A stretch of DNA of 64,000 bases from Hymenobacter taeanensis. Its GTDB lineage: Bacteria > Bacteroidota > Bacteroidia > Cytophagales > Hymenobacteraceae. The notes beneath the pieces were generated by a model, which made no database searches, was not told the DNA's origin, and was given only the letters and a program-made list of their open reading frames with translations. Shown piece after piece: positions 42,525 to 50,570 of this stretch. Position numbers and translations under genes: made by a program. Positions within the stretch are counted from its first letter, which is position 1; each line of letters begins with the position of its first letter. Where the stretch lies: the NCBI RefSeq assembly GCF_013137895.1, contig NZ_CP053538.1, positions 3,441,001-3,505,000 of the forward strand, given 5' to 3'.

Positions 42525-43712
42525 ATGACTGAATTACAACGACTTTTACTGGCTTACGACGAACATCGCGCCGCAAACCGCGCCTGCGCATTAGCCTCGG
42601 TGGTAGATGTGGCGGGCTCGGCGTACCGTAGGCCCGGCGCCCGCATGCTGGTAACGGAAGACGGCCAGCTTACGGGCGCTATCAGCGGGGGCTGCCTGGA
42701 AGGCGATGCACGTAGAAGAGCCCGGCAAACCATTCAGCGGGGTAAGCCCACTATCGTAACCTACGACTCCACTGACCCCGACGACGATTTGCAGTTTGGA
42801 GCCGCATTGGGTTGCCAGGGTATAGTGCAGATCCTATTGGAACCCCTTGACTTCCAAAACGCTGATAATCCACTGGAACTGCTGCGGCGCTGGGCCGAGG
42901 GAGTAGAGGCACCGGCCGTTGTGGCCACCGTGTTCAGCCTGACTGGCAGTACCTCACCGGCAAGAGTGGGGGAGCGGTTACTGCTGACTTCTGATGGTAA
43001 CGTGCAAGGTGGCCTAGCAGCGGGTACTGCTTTACACGATGCCATCTTGACCGATGCTCAAGCTGCTCTGGCAGCTGGCCAACCCGCCACACGGCAGTAT
43101 GCGGCCGGAGAGGTTACCGTGCGCGTGTGCCTAGAAATTTTGCGGCCTCCCGTGCGCCTCACAATTTACGGGGCCGGCAACGATGTGCAGCCCGTGGTGC
43201 GCTTAGCTAGTGGCCTAGGCTGGCGGGTGCAAGTGCAAGATGGCCGACCCGCGCAAGCGGCTCTAGCGCGTTTTCCCGAAGCGGAAGTGGTGCAAGTAGT
43301 ACCGCTGGCGCAAGTAAGCGCGGAGCCGCACAACAGGAGCTTTGCCCTGCTCATGACGCACAATTATTATTATGACTTGGCCGTGTTGCGCCATCTGCTG
43401 GACGCTCCCACCCAATACATAGGCCTACTGGGGCCGCGCAAGAAATACGACCGTCTTCTGATGGATCTGACGAAGGAAGTGCCCGATGCTGCGCAACGCT
43501 TGCAGGGGCGCTTATACAGCCCTATTGGGCTAAATTTAGGCGCCGAAACGCCCGAAGAAATTGCGCTGTCTATCATAGCTGAAATACAGGCGGTGCTTAC
43601 CGGCCGCCCAGCCGGATTCCTGCGTGATTCGCCGCACCCAATTCATCCTACGCTGCACGCCGATGGGCCTTTGGAAGCCATTGGGCGAGTAGATGCCACG
43701 TGTGAATTGTAG
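42525..43712 (+). CDS. XdhC/PaoD-family molybdenum cofactor insertion chaperone
   Basis: 395 residues. The XdhC/CoxI N-terminal domain ('ALASVVDVAGSAYRRPGARMLVTEDGQLTGAISGGCLEGD') contains a conserved GCQG cysteine ('GAALGCQGIVQILLEPLDF'). The C-terminal XdhC Rossmann domain follows (~215-370: 'LTIYGAGNDVQPVVRLASGLGW', 'YIGLLGPRKKYDRLL'). Such proteins bind sulfurated molybdenum cofactor and insert it into their partner enzyme; PaoD does this for PaoABC. It is downstream of paoC, as expected. Confidence 0.92.
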   Translation: MTELQRLLLAYDEHRAANRACALASVVDVAGSAYRRPGARMLVTEDGQLTGAISGGCLEGDARRRARQTIQRGKPTIVTYDSTDPDDDLQFGAALGCQGIVQILLEPLDFQNADNPLELLRRWAEGVEAPAVVATVFSLTGSTSPARVGERLLLTSDGNVQGGLAAGTALHDAILTDAQAALAAGQPATRQYAAGEVTVRVCLEILRPPVRLTIYGAGNDVQPVVRLASGLGWRVQVQDGRPAQAALARFPEAEVVQVVPLAQVSAEPHNRSFALLMTHNYYYDLAVLRHLLDAPTQYIGLLGPRKKYDRLLMDLTKEVPDAAQRLQGRLYSPIGLNLGAETPEEIALSIIAEIQAVLTGRPAGFLRDSPHPIHPTLHADGPLEAIGRVDATCEL

Positions 43713-43751
43713 TTTCCGCCTCCCCCAAATGCCCATTCCAGTAGTGCCCCT

Positions 43752-44369
43752 ATGCCTGCCATTCTAGTATTAGCCGCAGGATCTTCCTCCCGCCTTGGGC
43801 GCCCCAAGCAATTATTACAATACGAAGGAAAAACGCTCCTCCGCCGAGCCGCCGAAACCGCCGTTGCGGCTGCTGCCGGCGCCCCTGTGCTAGTAGTGAC
43901 AGGAGCCTTGCACGAAGAGCTATTGCCGGAGCTTGCCAACTTACCAGTAGCCACCGTGCGCTGTGTCACATGGGCCGAAGGTATGGGAGCTTCTATAAAA
44001 TATGGCCTAGCGGTGCTGGAAAGCTTGTGCGCTACCTGGAGGAGCTTACTAATTATACTCTGCGACCAGCCCCACGTAACGCCGGAGCTGCTCCGCCGCC
44101 TCGTGCAGAAGCACGAGGCCACAAGCCAGCCCATTGTAGCATCAGAATATGATGGCGTGCGCGGCGTGCCAGCCTTTTTCAGCTGGGAAGTGCTGGGGTT
44201 ACTGCGGCAGTTGCCTTCGGGCGCGGGCGCGGGCCAGATCTTCAAGCAGCGCCCTGAGCTAGTGGCCTCAGTCTTATTCCCGGAAGGCGCAGTGGATGTG
44301 GATACGGAGGAGCAGTACAAAGCGCTCCTGAACCAACCAGGTAGTTCATCCATTGGCCCAGCCCACTAG
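43752..44369 (+). CDS. mocA: MocA-like molybdenum cofactor nucleotidyltransferase
   Basis: 205 residues of the MobA-like NTP transferase fold: LVLAAGSSSRLGRPKQLLQYEGKTLL (nucleotide-binding loop), 'WAEGMGASIKYGL' and 'ILCDQPHVTPELL' (Asp for Mg). The gene is 39 bp after xdhC. MocA links CMP to molybdopterin, making the cytosine dinucleotide cofactor used by xanthine oxidase-family enzymes such as PaoABC, so the operon supplies both enzyme and its dedicated cofactor step. Specificity for CTP over GTP is inferred from context. Confidence 0.88.
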   Translation: MPAILVLAAGSSSRLGRPKQLLQYEGKTLLRRAAETAVAAAAGAPVLVVTGALHEELLPELANLPVATVRCVTWAEGMGASIKYGLAVLESLCATWRSLLIILCDQPHVTPELLRRLVQKHEATSQPIVASEYDGVRGVPAFFSWEVLGLLRQLPSGAGAGQIFKQRPELVASVLFPEGAVDVDTEEQYKALLNQPGSSSIGPAH

Positions 44370-44511
44370 CCCATTGGCACCTGAGCTACCCTAAATAAGC
44401 TACCACCACCCACTAGGCCAGTAAGGTAACGGTGCGCTAAAAACAGCCAGGCAACCGCAACCACAGAATCCCGTTATCTTGCCCGGTGCACTCACCTCAA
44501 CTATTGCCCCT

Positions 44512-45957
44512 ATGACAACTGCCTCGGTTTCGGCCGCTACGCCGGATGCCTCTTTCGATGCCATTCCGAAGGACGACAAGCGCATTACCCGCGGCTGGAC
44601 GTTCTACGACTGGGCTAACTCAGTATATCCGCTGGTAATTACCAGCTCTATTTTCCCAATTTACTGGGGTGCCATCACCAAAACGCTCAGTCCTGAAACC
44701 GACGTCGTAAACTTCCTAGGGTTTGAAGTACCAGGATCTTCTCTACTGACGTATGCTATTTCGGCGGCTTTCCTGCTGGTAGCCTTGGTGAGCCCATTCC
44801 TTACCTCACTAGCTGATTTCTCAGGGCGTAAGAAACTGTTCATGCAGATCTTCTGCTACATAGGGGCGGCTTCCTGTGCTGCGCTGTTCCTTTTTACGCC
44901 CGATACCCTTACGCTTAGCACATTTATCTTCATTGCAGCTACCTTCGGCTTCTCAGGATCTATTGTGTTTTACAATAGCTACCTGCCCCTGATTTCGTCA
45001 GAAGAGAAGTACGATTCCCTTTCTGCACGCGGCTTTTCCATGGGCTACATTGGCTCCGTGTTGCTGCTGATAATCTGCTTAGTTATTAACCAATTTCCTG
45101 ATCTGGTGGGCATTAATGCCTCTACGCCAGAAGGAGCTCGGTTGCCAGCCCGCATTTCCTTTCTGCTAACGGGTATCTGGTGGGCCGGTTTTGCGCAAAT
45201 CCCTTTCTTCACTCTCCCCGCCGACCCAGGCCGTACTGCCAGCGCAGGCGCTGATGATTCAGGGTGGTTACTGAACGGATTTCGGGAGCTGGGCAAGGTG
45301 TGGGACCAACTCAAGCAGCTCCCTAATCTGAAACGCTTTCTGCTAGCCTATTTCACCTATAACATGGGTGTCCAGACAGTGATGTACGTGGCCACCATCT
45401 TCGGTGATAAAGAGTTGCACCTCGAAAGCACCGCCCTCATCATTACCATTCTGCTGTTGCAGGTGGTTGGCATACTGGGGGCTTATTTATTTGCCAAGCT
45501 TTCTGAGCGTATTGGTAACACGCGGGCATTGAGCTGGTCGGTATTCATTTGGATGTGCATTTGCGTAGCGGGCTACTTTGTGCAGGCAGGCTGGAGCTTC
45601 TATGCGCTGGCCTCCGTAATTGGCCTTACCATGGGAGCTATTCAGAGTCTTTCGCGCAGCACGTACTCCAAGATTATCCCGGAGAATACCCCCAACACGG
45701 CTGCTTTTTTTAGCTTTTTTGATGTTACGGAGAAGCTTAGCATTGTAATTGGAACGGCTGTATTTGGCATAATTGCTCAAATCACCGGCTCTATGCGTAA
45801 TAGCATTCTTTCCCTGATTGTGTTCTTCATACTAGGCCTAGTGTTTCTGCTCACTCTGCGCGGTAAAAAGCTACGCGATGATCAAACACCGGAAGCTGCC
45901 GCCATTGGTCCACCACCTGCTACCCCAAACATTGGGATGCCCGCCACCAAAGGCTAG
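44512..45957 (+). CDS. MFS transporter, UMF1 (Atg22-like) family
   Basis: ATG 44512 gives 481 residues; a TTG at 44479 is less likely. 'GWTFYDWANSVYPLVITSSIFPIYW' is the UMF1 family start signature, and about 12 transmembrane helices follow, with loop-2 'SFLTSLADFSGRKK' and 'ALSRSTYSKIIPENTPNTAAFFSFFDVTEK'-type segment at ~390-420. Substrates of bacterial UMF1 transporters are mostly unknown. Same strand as the pao operon but 142 bp away and probably separate. Confidence 0.9.
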   Translation: MTTASVSAATPDASFDAIPKDDKRITRGWTFYDWANSVYPLVITSSIFPIYWGAITKTLSPETDVVNFLGFEVPGSSLLTYAISAAFLLVALVSPFLTSLADFSGRKKLFMQIFCYIGAASCAALFLFTPDTLTLSTFIFIAATFGFSGSIVFYNSYLPLISSEEKYDSLSARGFSMGYIGSVLLLIICLVINQFPDLVGINASTPEGARLPARISFLLTGIWWAGFAQIPFFTLPADPGRTASAGADDSGWLLNGFRELGKVWDQLKQLPNLKRFLLAYFTYNMGVQTVMYVATIFGDKELHLESTALIITILLLQVVGILGAYLFAKLSERIGNTRALSWSVFIWMCICVAGYFVQAGWSFYALASVIGLTMGAIQSLSRSTYSKIIPENTPNTAAFFSFFDVTEKLSIVIGTAVFGIIAQITGSMRNSILSLIVFFILGLVFLLTLRGKKLRDDQTPEAAAIGPPPATPNIGMPATKG

Positions 45958-46102
45958 GCCTGCTTGCATTATGAATTAATTAATACCGAGCATCCTCGTA
46001 CGAAAGCTTGCCTCCTTCGGGAGCAGGCTGTTACTTGCTTGGCAAAATCTATGCAGCATCTAACAGTTACGCATAGCACAAACTCCACCCTAAACCTACC
46101 CC

Positions 46103-46618
46103 ATGGAAGCACCTACTACTTCTCTACAAGCTGCCCTCAGCCAGGAACTGAAACATGAGCTACACCTTACGCGCCGCCTGCTAGAGCGGGTGCCTAGTGA
46201 GCAGTTTAACTGGCAGCCGCATGCCAAGTCCATGAAAATTGGCACGCTGGCTTCGCACATAGCCAACCTGGTAGGTTTCCTGGAAATGTCGTTGCAGGGC
46301 TCTGAAACGGATATGGCTACCGTAAAGATGCCCGAGTCGCCGACTACTACGGATGAAGTGCTGCGCCGCTTCGATGTGAATTCTGAGAACATTCAGAAGG
46401 CGCTAGGCCAGGTGGATGATGCCACCTTCCACGACCTCTGGACGATGCGGCGGGGCGAGCAGGTGTTCATGACGATTCCTCGCTCCGTAGTTGCTCGCAC
46501 GTTGGTTCTCAACCACCTTATTCATCACCGCGGCCAACTTTCCGTGTACTTGCGCCTGCTTGATATTCCGGTGCCCGCCATTTATGGGGGCTCAGCCGAC
46601 GAGGCACCCCAGCGCTAA
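46103..46618 (+). CDS. DinB-family protein
   Basis: 171 residues forming a DinB/YfiT-like four-helix bundle: 'LKHELHLTRRLLERVPSEQFNWQPHAKSMKIGTLASHIANL' and 'LVLNHLIHHRGQLSVYLRLLDIPVPAIYGGSADE'. His in SHIANL and the two in HLIHHRGQ are the expected metal ligands. Family members are metal-dependent thiol-S-transferases or have unknown roles. A shared terminator separates it from the convergent amidohydrolase gene. Confidence 0.9.
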   Translation: MEAPTTSLQAALSQELKHELHLTRRLLERVPSEQFNWQPHAKSMKIGTLASHIANLVGFLEMSLQGSETDMATVKMPESPTTTDEVLRRFDVNSENIQKALGQVDDATFHDLWTMRRGEQVFMTIPRSVVARTLVLNHLIHHRGQLSVYLRLLDIPVPAIYGGSADEAPQR

Positions 46619-46643
46619 GCCAGCGGCTATCTAAGCTGTATAA

Positions 46644-46688
46644 ACAGAGTGGCCCGTCATCCTGACTCAGGATGACGGGCCACTCTGT
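46644..46688. terminator. Bidirectional terminator-like hairpin
   Basis: A 21-bp perfect stem ACAGAGTGGCCCGTCATCCT... with an ACT loop, between the convergent DinB and amidohydrolase genes. U-tracts are weak on both sides. Confidence 0.85.
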
Positions 46689-46699
46689 TCTAGGCTAGT

Positions 46700-48352
46700 T
46701 TATTTTGCTTGAAAAACCTGCTCGCCGGCAATCCAGGTCTGCTGCACTTTGGCGTTGCGCAGCTTCTCTTTGGACGCCTCCAGCAAATCAATACCCAGCA
46801 CCACAAAGTCGGCGGCCATGCCAGGCCTGATGCTGCCTTTCTGCTTGTCTTCGAAGGCAGCGTGAGCGGCCCAGGTAGTCATGCCGCGCAGGGCATCAGG
46901 GCGGCTCAGGGCGTTTTCCATCTGGAAGCCGCCGGCCGGATAGTTCTTGGCATCCTGCCGGGCCACGGCCGAGTGGAAGCCGTAGAGGGGGTTAATATCT
47001 TCCACGGGAAAGTCGGAGCCTATGGCTACTTGCCCATATTGCTTGCGCAGGTCGTTGAAAGCATAGGCCGTTTTCAGGCGCTCCTGGCCTAGCCGCTCTC
47101 CGGCCCAGTACATATCAGAAGTAGCGTGGGTAGGCTGCACTGAGGGCACAATACCGTACTGCCCAAATTTAGGAACATCGGCCTTGCTGACCACCTGGGC
47201 GTGCTCAATGCGCCAGCGCCGGTCTTTCTGACCTTTTAGCGCCTCCCCATAGATATCCAGCAGCAGGCGGTTGCTGGAGTCACCGATGGCGTGGGTATTC
47301 ATCTGGAACTTGCTGGCGGCTAACTGCTGGGCTAGTTTGCGGTAGTCGGCAATAGAGGAAAGCAAGAAACCAGTTTCCTGGGGCTTATCCGTGTAAGGGT
47401 GGAGCAGGCAGGCCCCGCGCGAGCCCAGGGCTCCGTCAGCGTATACCTTGAATGAGCACACCGTCAGGCGGTCCTTAAATATGGGTCCGTTTTTGAGGTA
47501 GAAATCCAGGTTTTCCTTGGTGGGCGCCAGCATGGTGTACAGGCGCAGCTTCAGTTTGCCTTGCTGCTGCAGCGCATCCAGCCGGTCTACGTTAGCTTTG
47601 TCGAGACCCGCATCGGCAAGACTGGTAAGGCCCACGGCCACGCAATTTTTCTGGGCTGCCAGCAGAGCAGCATCCGCTTCGGCAGCCGTGGGCTCCGGAA
47701 TCTTACCCGACACCAAGCGCACTGCATTATCTACCAGTAGGCCAGTCAGGTTACCACGGGCATCTTTGGTAATGGTACCGCCACTGATGGGAGTGTTCTT
47801 CGTGACGCCCGCCAGATCCAATGCTTTTTGATTGACCAAGGCCGCGTGCCCATCTACCCGCACAATAAACACGGGCGTGTTGGGGAAGAGGGCATCCAAG
47901 GTGTCCTTGGTCGGAAACTGCTTGCCAGGCCAGTCGTTCTGGTCCCAGCCGCGGCCCGTAATCCAGGCGGCTTGGGGGTACTGCTGGCGCTGAGTCTGCA
48001 GCTTCTGCACCACTGCCCCCCACGATTCTGTGCCTACCAAATCAGCATCGCGCAGGCCCAGGGCGTAGCGGTAGAAGTGGCAGTGCGCATCATAAAAGCC
48101 TGGGTACACAAACTGCCCCTGCGCATCCACTTCCTTCTTTGCCTGAAACTTACTCCGGATGTCATCGGCGGAGCCCACACCCACAAACCTGCCATCCTGC
48201 ACAGCAAAGGCCTGGGCTTTACTAAAGGCCGAGTCAACGGTATACACCGTGGCATTATACACAATGAGGTCGGCGGCTTGGCGGCTGGTGGTTTGGCAGC
48301 CGCCAACACTCCCCAGCAGAGGGAGCAGGGCAAGGAGTCGGAAACGAGTCAT
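46700..48352 (-). CDS. Lipoprotein amidohydrolase, YtcJ-like (COG1574)
   Basis: ATG 48352 gives 550 residues; six further codons are possible upstream. The signal peptide ends in a lipobox (SVGGC, Cys19). The metal-dependent amidohydrolase core has HxH in DAHCHFY (~residue 88-94), 'GRGWDQNDWPG', 'MNTHAIGDSSNRLLLD', 'RIEHAQVV' and 'AIGSDFPVEDINPLYGFHSAVAR'. Family members hydrolyse amide or imine bonds in varied small molecules. A -7 box only 6 bp before the ATG suggests a leaderless mRNA. Confidence 0.88.
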   Translation of the reverse strand: MTRFRLLALLPLLGSVGGCQTTSRQAADLIVYNATVYTVDSAFSKAQAFAVQDGRFVGVGSADDIRSKFQAKKEVDAQGQFVYPGFYDAHCHFYRYALGLRDADLVGTESWGAVVQKLQTQRQQYPQAAWITGRGWDQNDWPGKQFPTKDTLDALFPNTPVFIVRVDGHAALVNQKALDLAGVTKNTPISGGTITKDARGNLTGLLVDNAVRLVSGKIPEPTAAEADAALLAAQKNCVAVGLTSLADAGLDKANVDRLDALQQQGKLKLRLYTMLAPTKENLDFYLKNGPIFKDRLTVCSFKVYADGALGSRGACLLHPYTDKPQETGFLLSSIADYRKLAQQLAASKFQMNTHAIGDSSNRLLLDIYGEALKGQKDRRWRIEHAQVVSKADVPKFGQYGIVPSVQPTHATSDMYWAGERLGQERLKTAYAFNDLRKQYGQVAIGSDFPVEDINPLYGFHSAVARQDAKNYPAGGFQMENALSRPDALRGMTTWAAHAAFEDKQKGSIRPGMAADFVVLGIDLLEASKEKLRNAKVQQTWIAGEQVFQAK

Positions 48353-48358
48353 GAGAGC

Positions 48359-48366
48359 GAAGGTAC
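48359..48366 (-). promoter_or_regulatory. Possible -7 box giving a leaderless amidohydrolase mRNA
   Basis: The minus strand reads TACCTTCG, one mismatch from TAnnTTTG, ending 6 bp before the ATG at 48352. The start site would fall at or next to the ATG. Confidence 0.35.
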
Positions 48367-48396
48367 ACAACGAGCGTGCCTACTCCACTACCAATA

Positions 48397-48831
48397 CTAG
48401 CGCGTTACTGATTCTAGCTGCTGATGCTGCTGCAGCCACTCCAGCGCTGGTCTTTCTTCCGTGAACCGCTGCAACACATACGGCTGATCTTCGGGAGAAG
48501 AGCCCGGAGCAAGGGGCGGCGCAGTGGCCATCACGCCGGCCAGTTGGTGCGGGGCCATTAGAAACGCAATGAACGTAGTGCGGCCCAAACGTGGGTACAA
48601 TTGCGGATAAAACTCCTCGTGCATCCAGTGCACATCCAAGGCATCAAGGCTGGAGCGGCGCCTGATATCTACCATCCAGTAACGGCAGTGGCGTTCAGCG
48701 GCAATGTTTAGAAGGGCATTATAGCCCCGGTGAAGCTCAAAGGGCATCACCGAGCGCATCCAGCGTCCGGCAAGAAGGTTATGGCCCTGTATATCCGTTA
48801 TAGTAAGATAGTTCGAGTCGAAAAGGCTCAT
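48397..48831 (-). CDS. Hypothetical protein, possibly STAS/SpoIIAA-like
   Basis: 144 residues without signal peptide. 'HRGYNALLNIAAERHCRYWMVDIRRRSSLDALDVHWMHEEFYPQL' resembles the alternating beta/alpha pattern of SpoIIAA-like proteins found widely in Hymenobacter relatives. No catalytic motif is seen. It has a good -7 box 20 bp upstream and is transcribed towards the amidohydrolase gene, 45 bp away but with the latter's promoter between. Confidence 0.7.
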   Translation of the reverse strand: MSLFDSNYLTITDIQGHNLLAGRWMRSVMPFELHRGYNALLNIAAERHCRYWMVDIRRRSSLDALDVHWMHEEFYPQLYPRLGRTTFIAFLMAPHQLAGVMATAPPLAPGSSPEDQPYVLQRFTEERPALEWLQQHQQLESVTR

Positions 48832-48850
48832 ACTGTAAAAAAGATAATGG

Positions 48851-48858
48851 CAAAATTA
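48851..48858 (-). promoter_or_regulatory. Putative -7 promoter box for the STAS-like gene
   Basis: The minus strand reads TAATTTTG, matching TAnnTTTG, ending 19 bp upstream of the ATG at 48831. Confidence 0.45.
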
Positions 48859-49071
48859 AGGTTATGCTAAGGCAGTGGGACTGCTGCTCAGGGGCTAATT
48901 GTGTTCAGGTGGCTAGATAAAGTCCGAAGGTAGACGGAAATCAGAAGCTTGTGAAATTTTAACGCAAGCTTCATACGCTGTAAGTTTTCGGGGGTGCTGG
49001 TGGCGTATTAGCGCAGCAATGAGTGGCCTGCCGTACCTACGCTGCCTTAGTAGTGGCTTTGGCGCTGTTGC

Positions 49072-49110
49072 TACAAACAAAAAGCCCCAGCGCTGGGCGC
49101 TGAGGCTTTT
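49072..49110 (-). terminator. Intrinsic terminator after AMP nucleosidase
   Basis: On the minus strand, AAAAGCCTCAGCGC and GCGCTGGGGCTTTT pair with one bulge and are followed by TGTTTGT. It lies 22 bp beyond the stop codon. Confidence 0.8.
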
Positions 49111-49131
49111 GGTAATGCTAATCCAGAGCAG

Positions 49132-49905
49132 CTATTCAAAACGCATGTGCTTCACCGATTCGCCGGAGTTCTTTAGCTCCATCAGTGACTCAATACCAAT
49201 TTGCAGGTGCGCATTTACAAAGTCGGTAGTCACCTTCTTGTCGCTTTCCGAGGTTTTCACGCCTTCCGGCGTCATGGGGTTGTCGCTAACAAGCAGCAAC
49301 GCACCATGCGGAATCTCGTTTACGAAGCCTACCGTGAAGATGGTAGCCGTTTCCATATCCACGGCCATGGCCCGGATCTGGCGCAGGTACTCCTTGAAGT
49401 TCTCATCGTGCTCCCACACGCGGCGGTTGGTGGTGTACACCGTGCCGGTCCAGTAATCTTTCTCGTGCTTCTTGATCATCGAGGATACGGCCCGCTGCAA
49501 GCGGAACGAAGGCAGCGCCGGAATCTCTGCGGGCAGGTAGTCATCGGAAGTGCCCTCGCCACGGATGGCCGCGATAGGCAGAATCAGGTCGCCGAGTTTG
49601 GTCTTGTTTTTCAGACCACCGCATTTGCCCAGAAACAGAGCTGCCTTAGGTTTCACGGCCGAAAGCAAGTCCATCACGGTAGCAGCCATGGGAGAGCCCA
49701 TGCCAAAGTTGATGATGGTAATGCCGTTGGCGGTGGCGGTTTGCATGGGCTTATCGAGGCCCCGCACTTCCACGCCGAACTGCTCGGCAAACATATTTAC
49801 GTAGTTGAGGAAGTTCGTCAGCAGAATGTACTGGCCAAATTCCTTGAGCGGTACGCCGGTGTAGCGGGGCAGCCAGTTCTCGACAATGTCGGATTTAGTC
49901 TTCAT
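49132..49905 (-). CDS. amn: AMP nucleosidase
   Basis: ATG 49905 gives 257 residues. The PNP/UDP phosphorylase fold includes 'TIINFGMGSPMAATVMDLL', 'ALFLGKCGGLKNKTKLGDLILP', 'AVDMETATIFTVGF' and 'ALLLVSDNPMTPEGVKTSESDKKV'. Bacteroidota encode this short AMP nucleosidase, lacking the N-terminal domain of the ~480-residue E. coli Amn. It splits AMP into adenine and ribose 5-phosphate, adjusting adenylate levels. The name rests on resemblance to this short form; a related nucleoside phosphorylase is a weaker alternative. Confidence 0.88.
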   Translation of the reverse strand: MKTKSDIVENWLPRYTGVPLKEFGQYILLTNFLNYVNMFAEQFGVEVRGLDKPMQTATANGITIINFGMGSPMAATVMDLLSAVKPKAALFLGKCGGLKNKTKLGDLILPIAAIRGEGTSDDYLPAEIPALPSFRLQRAVSSMIKKHEKDYWTGTVYTTNRRVWEHDENFKEYLRQIRAMAVDMETATIFTVGFVNEIPHGALLLVSDNPMTPEGVKTSESDKKVTTDFVNAHLQIGIESLMELKNSGESVKHMRFE

Positions 49906-50072
49906 AGGCAATGGTAAAGTGTAAAATGGAGGGAGAGAAAGGAGAAAGCGGTAGATACGTAAAAACAGTATTCACTTCCGACTATCTTTTCCCATTGGAT
50001 ACAAAAAAACCGTCGGGACCCAGGAGGGTACGACGGTACGGGGCGAAAAGCGGGAACTGAAGTCCTGGGCCG

Positions 50073-50080
50073 TACCTTTG
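50073..50080 (+). promoter_or_regulatory. -7 promoter box giving a probably leaderless mRNA
   Basis: TACCTTTG fits TAnnTTTG exactly and ends 6 bp before the ATG at 50087, so transcription should start at or next to the start codon. Upstream is a small hairpin, ACCGTCG...CGACGGT (50009-50037). Confidence 0.5.
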
Positions 50081-50086
50081 GAGGTG

Positions 50087-50542
50087 ATGCAAGAGTTGAA
50101 CCTGCCGCCTTTCGAATACAAAGTTACGAAATCCAGCGAAAATTTGCTGATCTGGGATGTATTACGCCGCAAACAAGTAGTACTAACCCCCGAAGAATGG
50201 GTTCGCCAGCACGTGGTGCACTACTTAATGAACCACCGCGGCTACCCCAAAGGCTTACTTTCGCTGGAGCGCGGCCACCGCTACAACCAGCGCCAAAAGC
50301 GCACCGACCTTTGCGCCCTCGGCCCCGATGGCCAGCCCTTATTGCTGGTTGAATGCAAAGCTCCCTCCGTGGCCATTACTGCCACTGTTGCCATGCAGGC
50401 CGCTACGTACAACCAAACCATAGGTGCCCCGCTACTGCTGCTCACCAATGGCCTGCAGCACTTTTGTTGGCGCGTAGATTTTGAGCAGCGCACCAATGAG
50501 CGCCTGCTGGAAGTGCCGGCGTATGGTGAGGTGGTAATTTAG
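50087..50542 (+). CDS. Stand-alone type I restriction HsdR N-terminal-like nuclease domain protein
   Basis: ATG 50087 gives 151 residues. A PD-(D/E)xK nuclease core is visible: D74 in 'KRTDLCALGPDGQPLLLVECKAP' and E89-C-K91. 'WVRQHVVHYLMNHRGYPKGLLSLERG' is the HsdR_N (HSDR_N_2) signature. Full HsdR subunits are ~1000 residues with a helicase; here there is neither helicase nor adjacent hsdM/hsdS. Such single-domain proteins are widespread in Bacteroidota and have no settled role. The stop codon lies inside a terminator hairpin. Confidence 0.85.
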   Translation: MQELNLPPFEYKVTKSSENLLIWDVLRRKQVVLTPEEWVRQHVVHYLMNHRGYPKGLLSLERGHRYNQRQKRTDLCALGPDGQPLLLVECKAPSVAITATVAMQAATYNQTIGAPLLLLTNGLQHFCWRVDFEQRTNERLLEVPAYGEVVI

Positions 50543-50570
50543 TGGAGTGGCCTAGGCTACTCCACTAAAT
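50537..50570. terminator. Palindromic hairpin covering two convergent stop codons
   Basis: 12-bp arms ATTTAGTGGAGT / ACTCCACTAAAT around GGCCTAGGCT. It contains the TAG of the HsdR-N-like gene (50540-50542) and touches the stop of the sulfatase gene (50570-50572), serving both strands. Confidence 0.85.
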
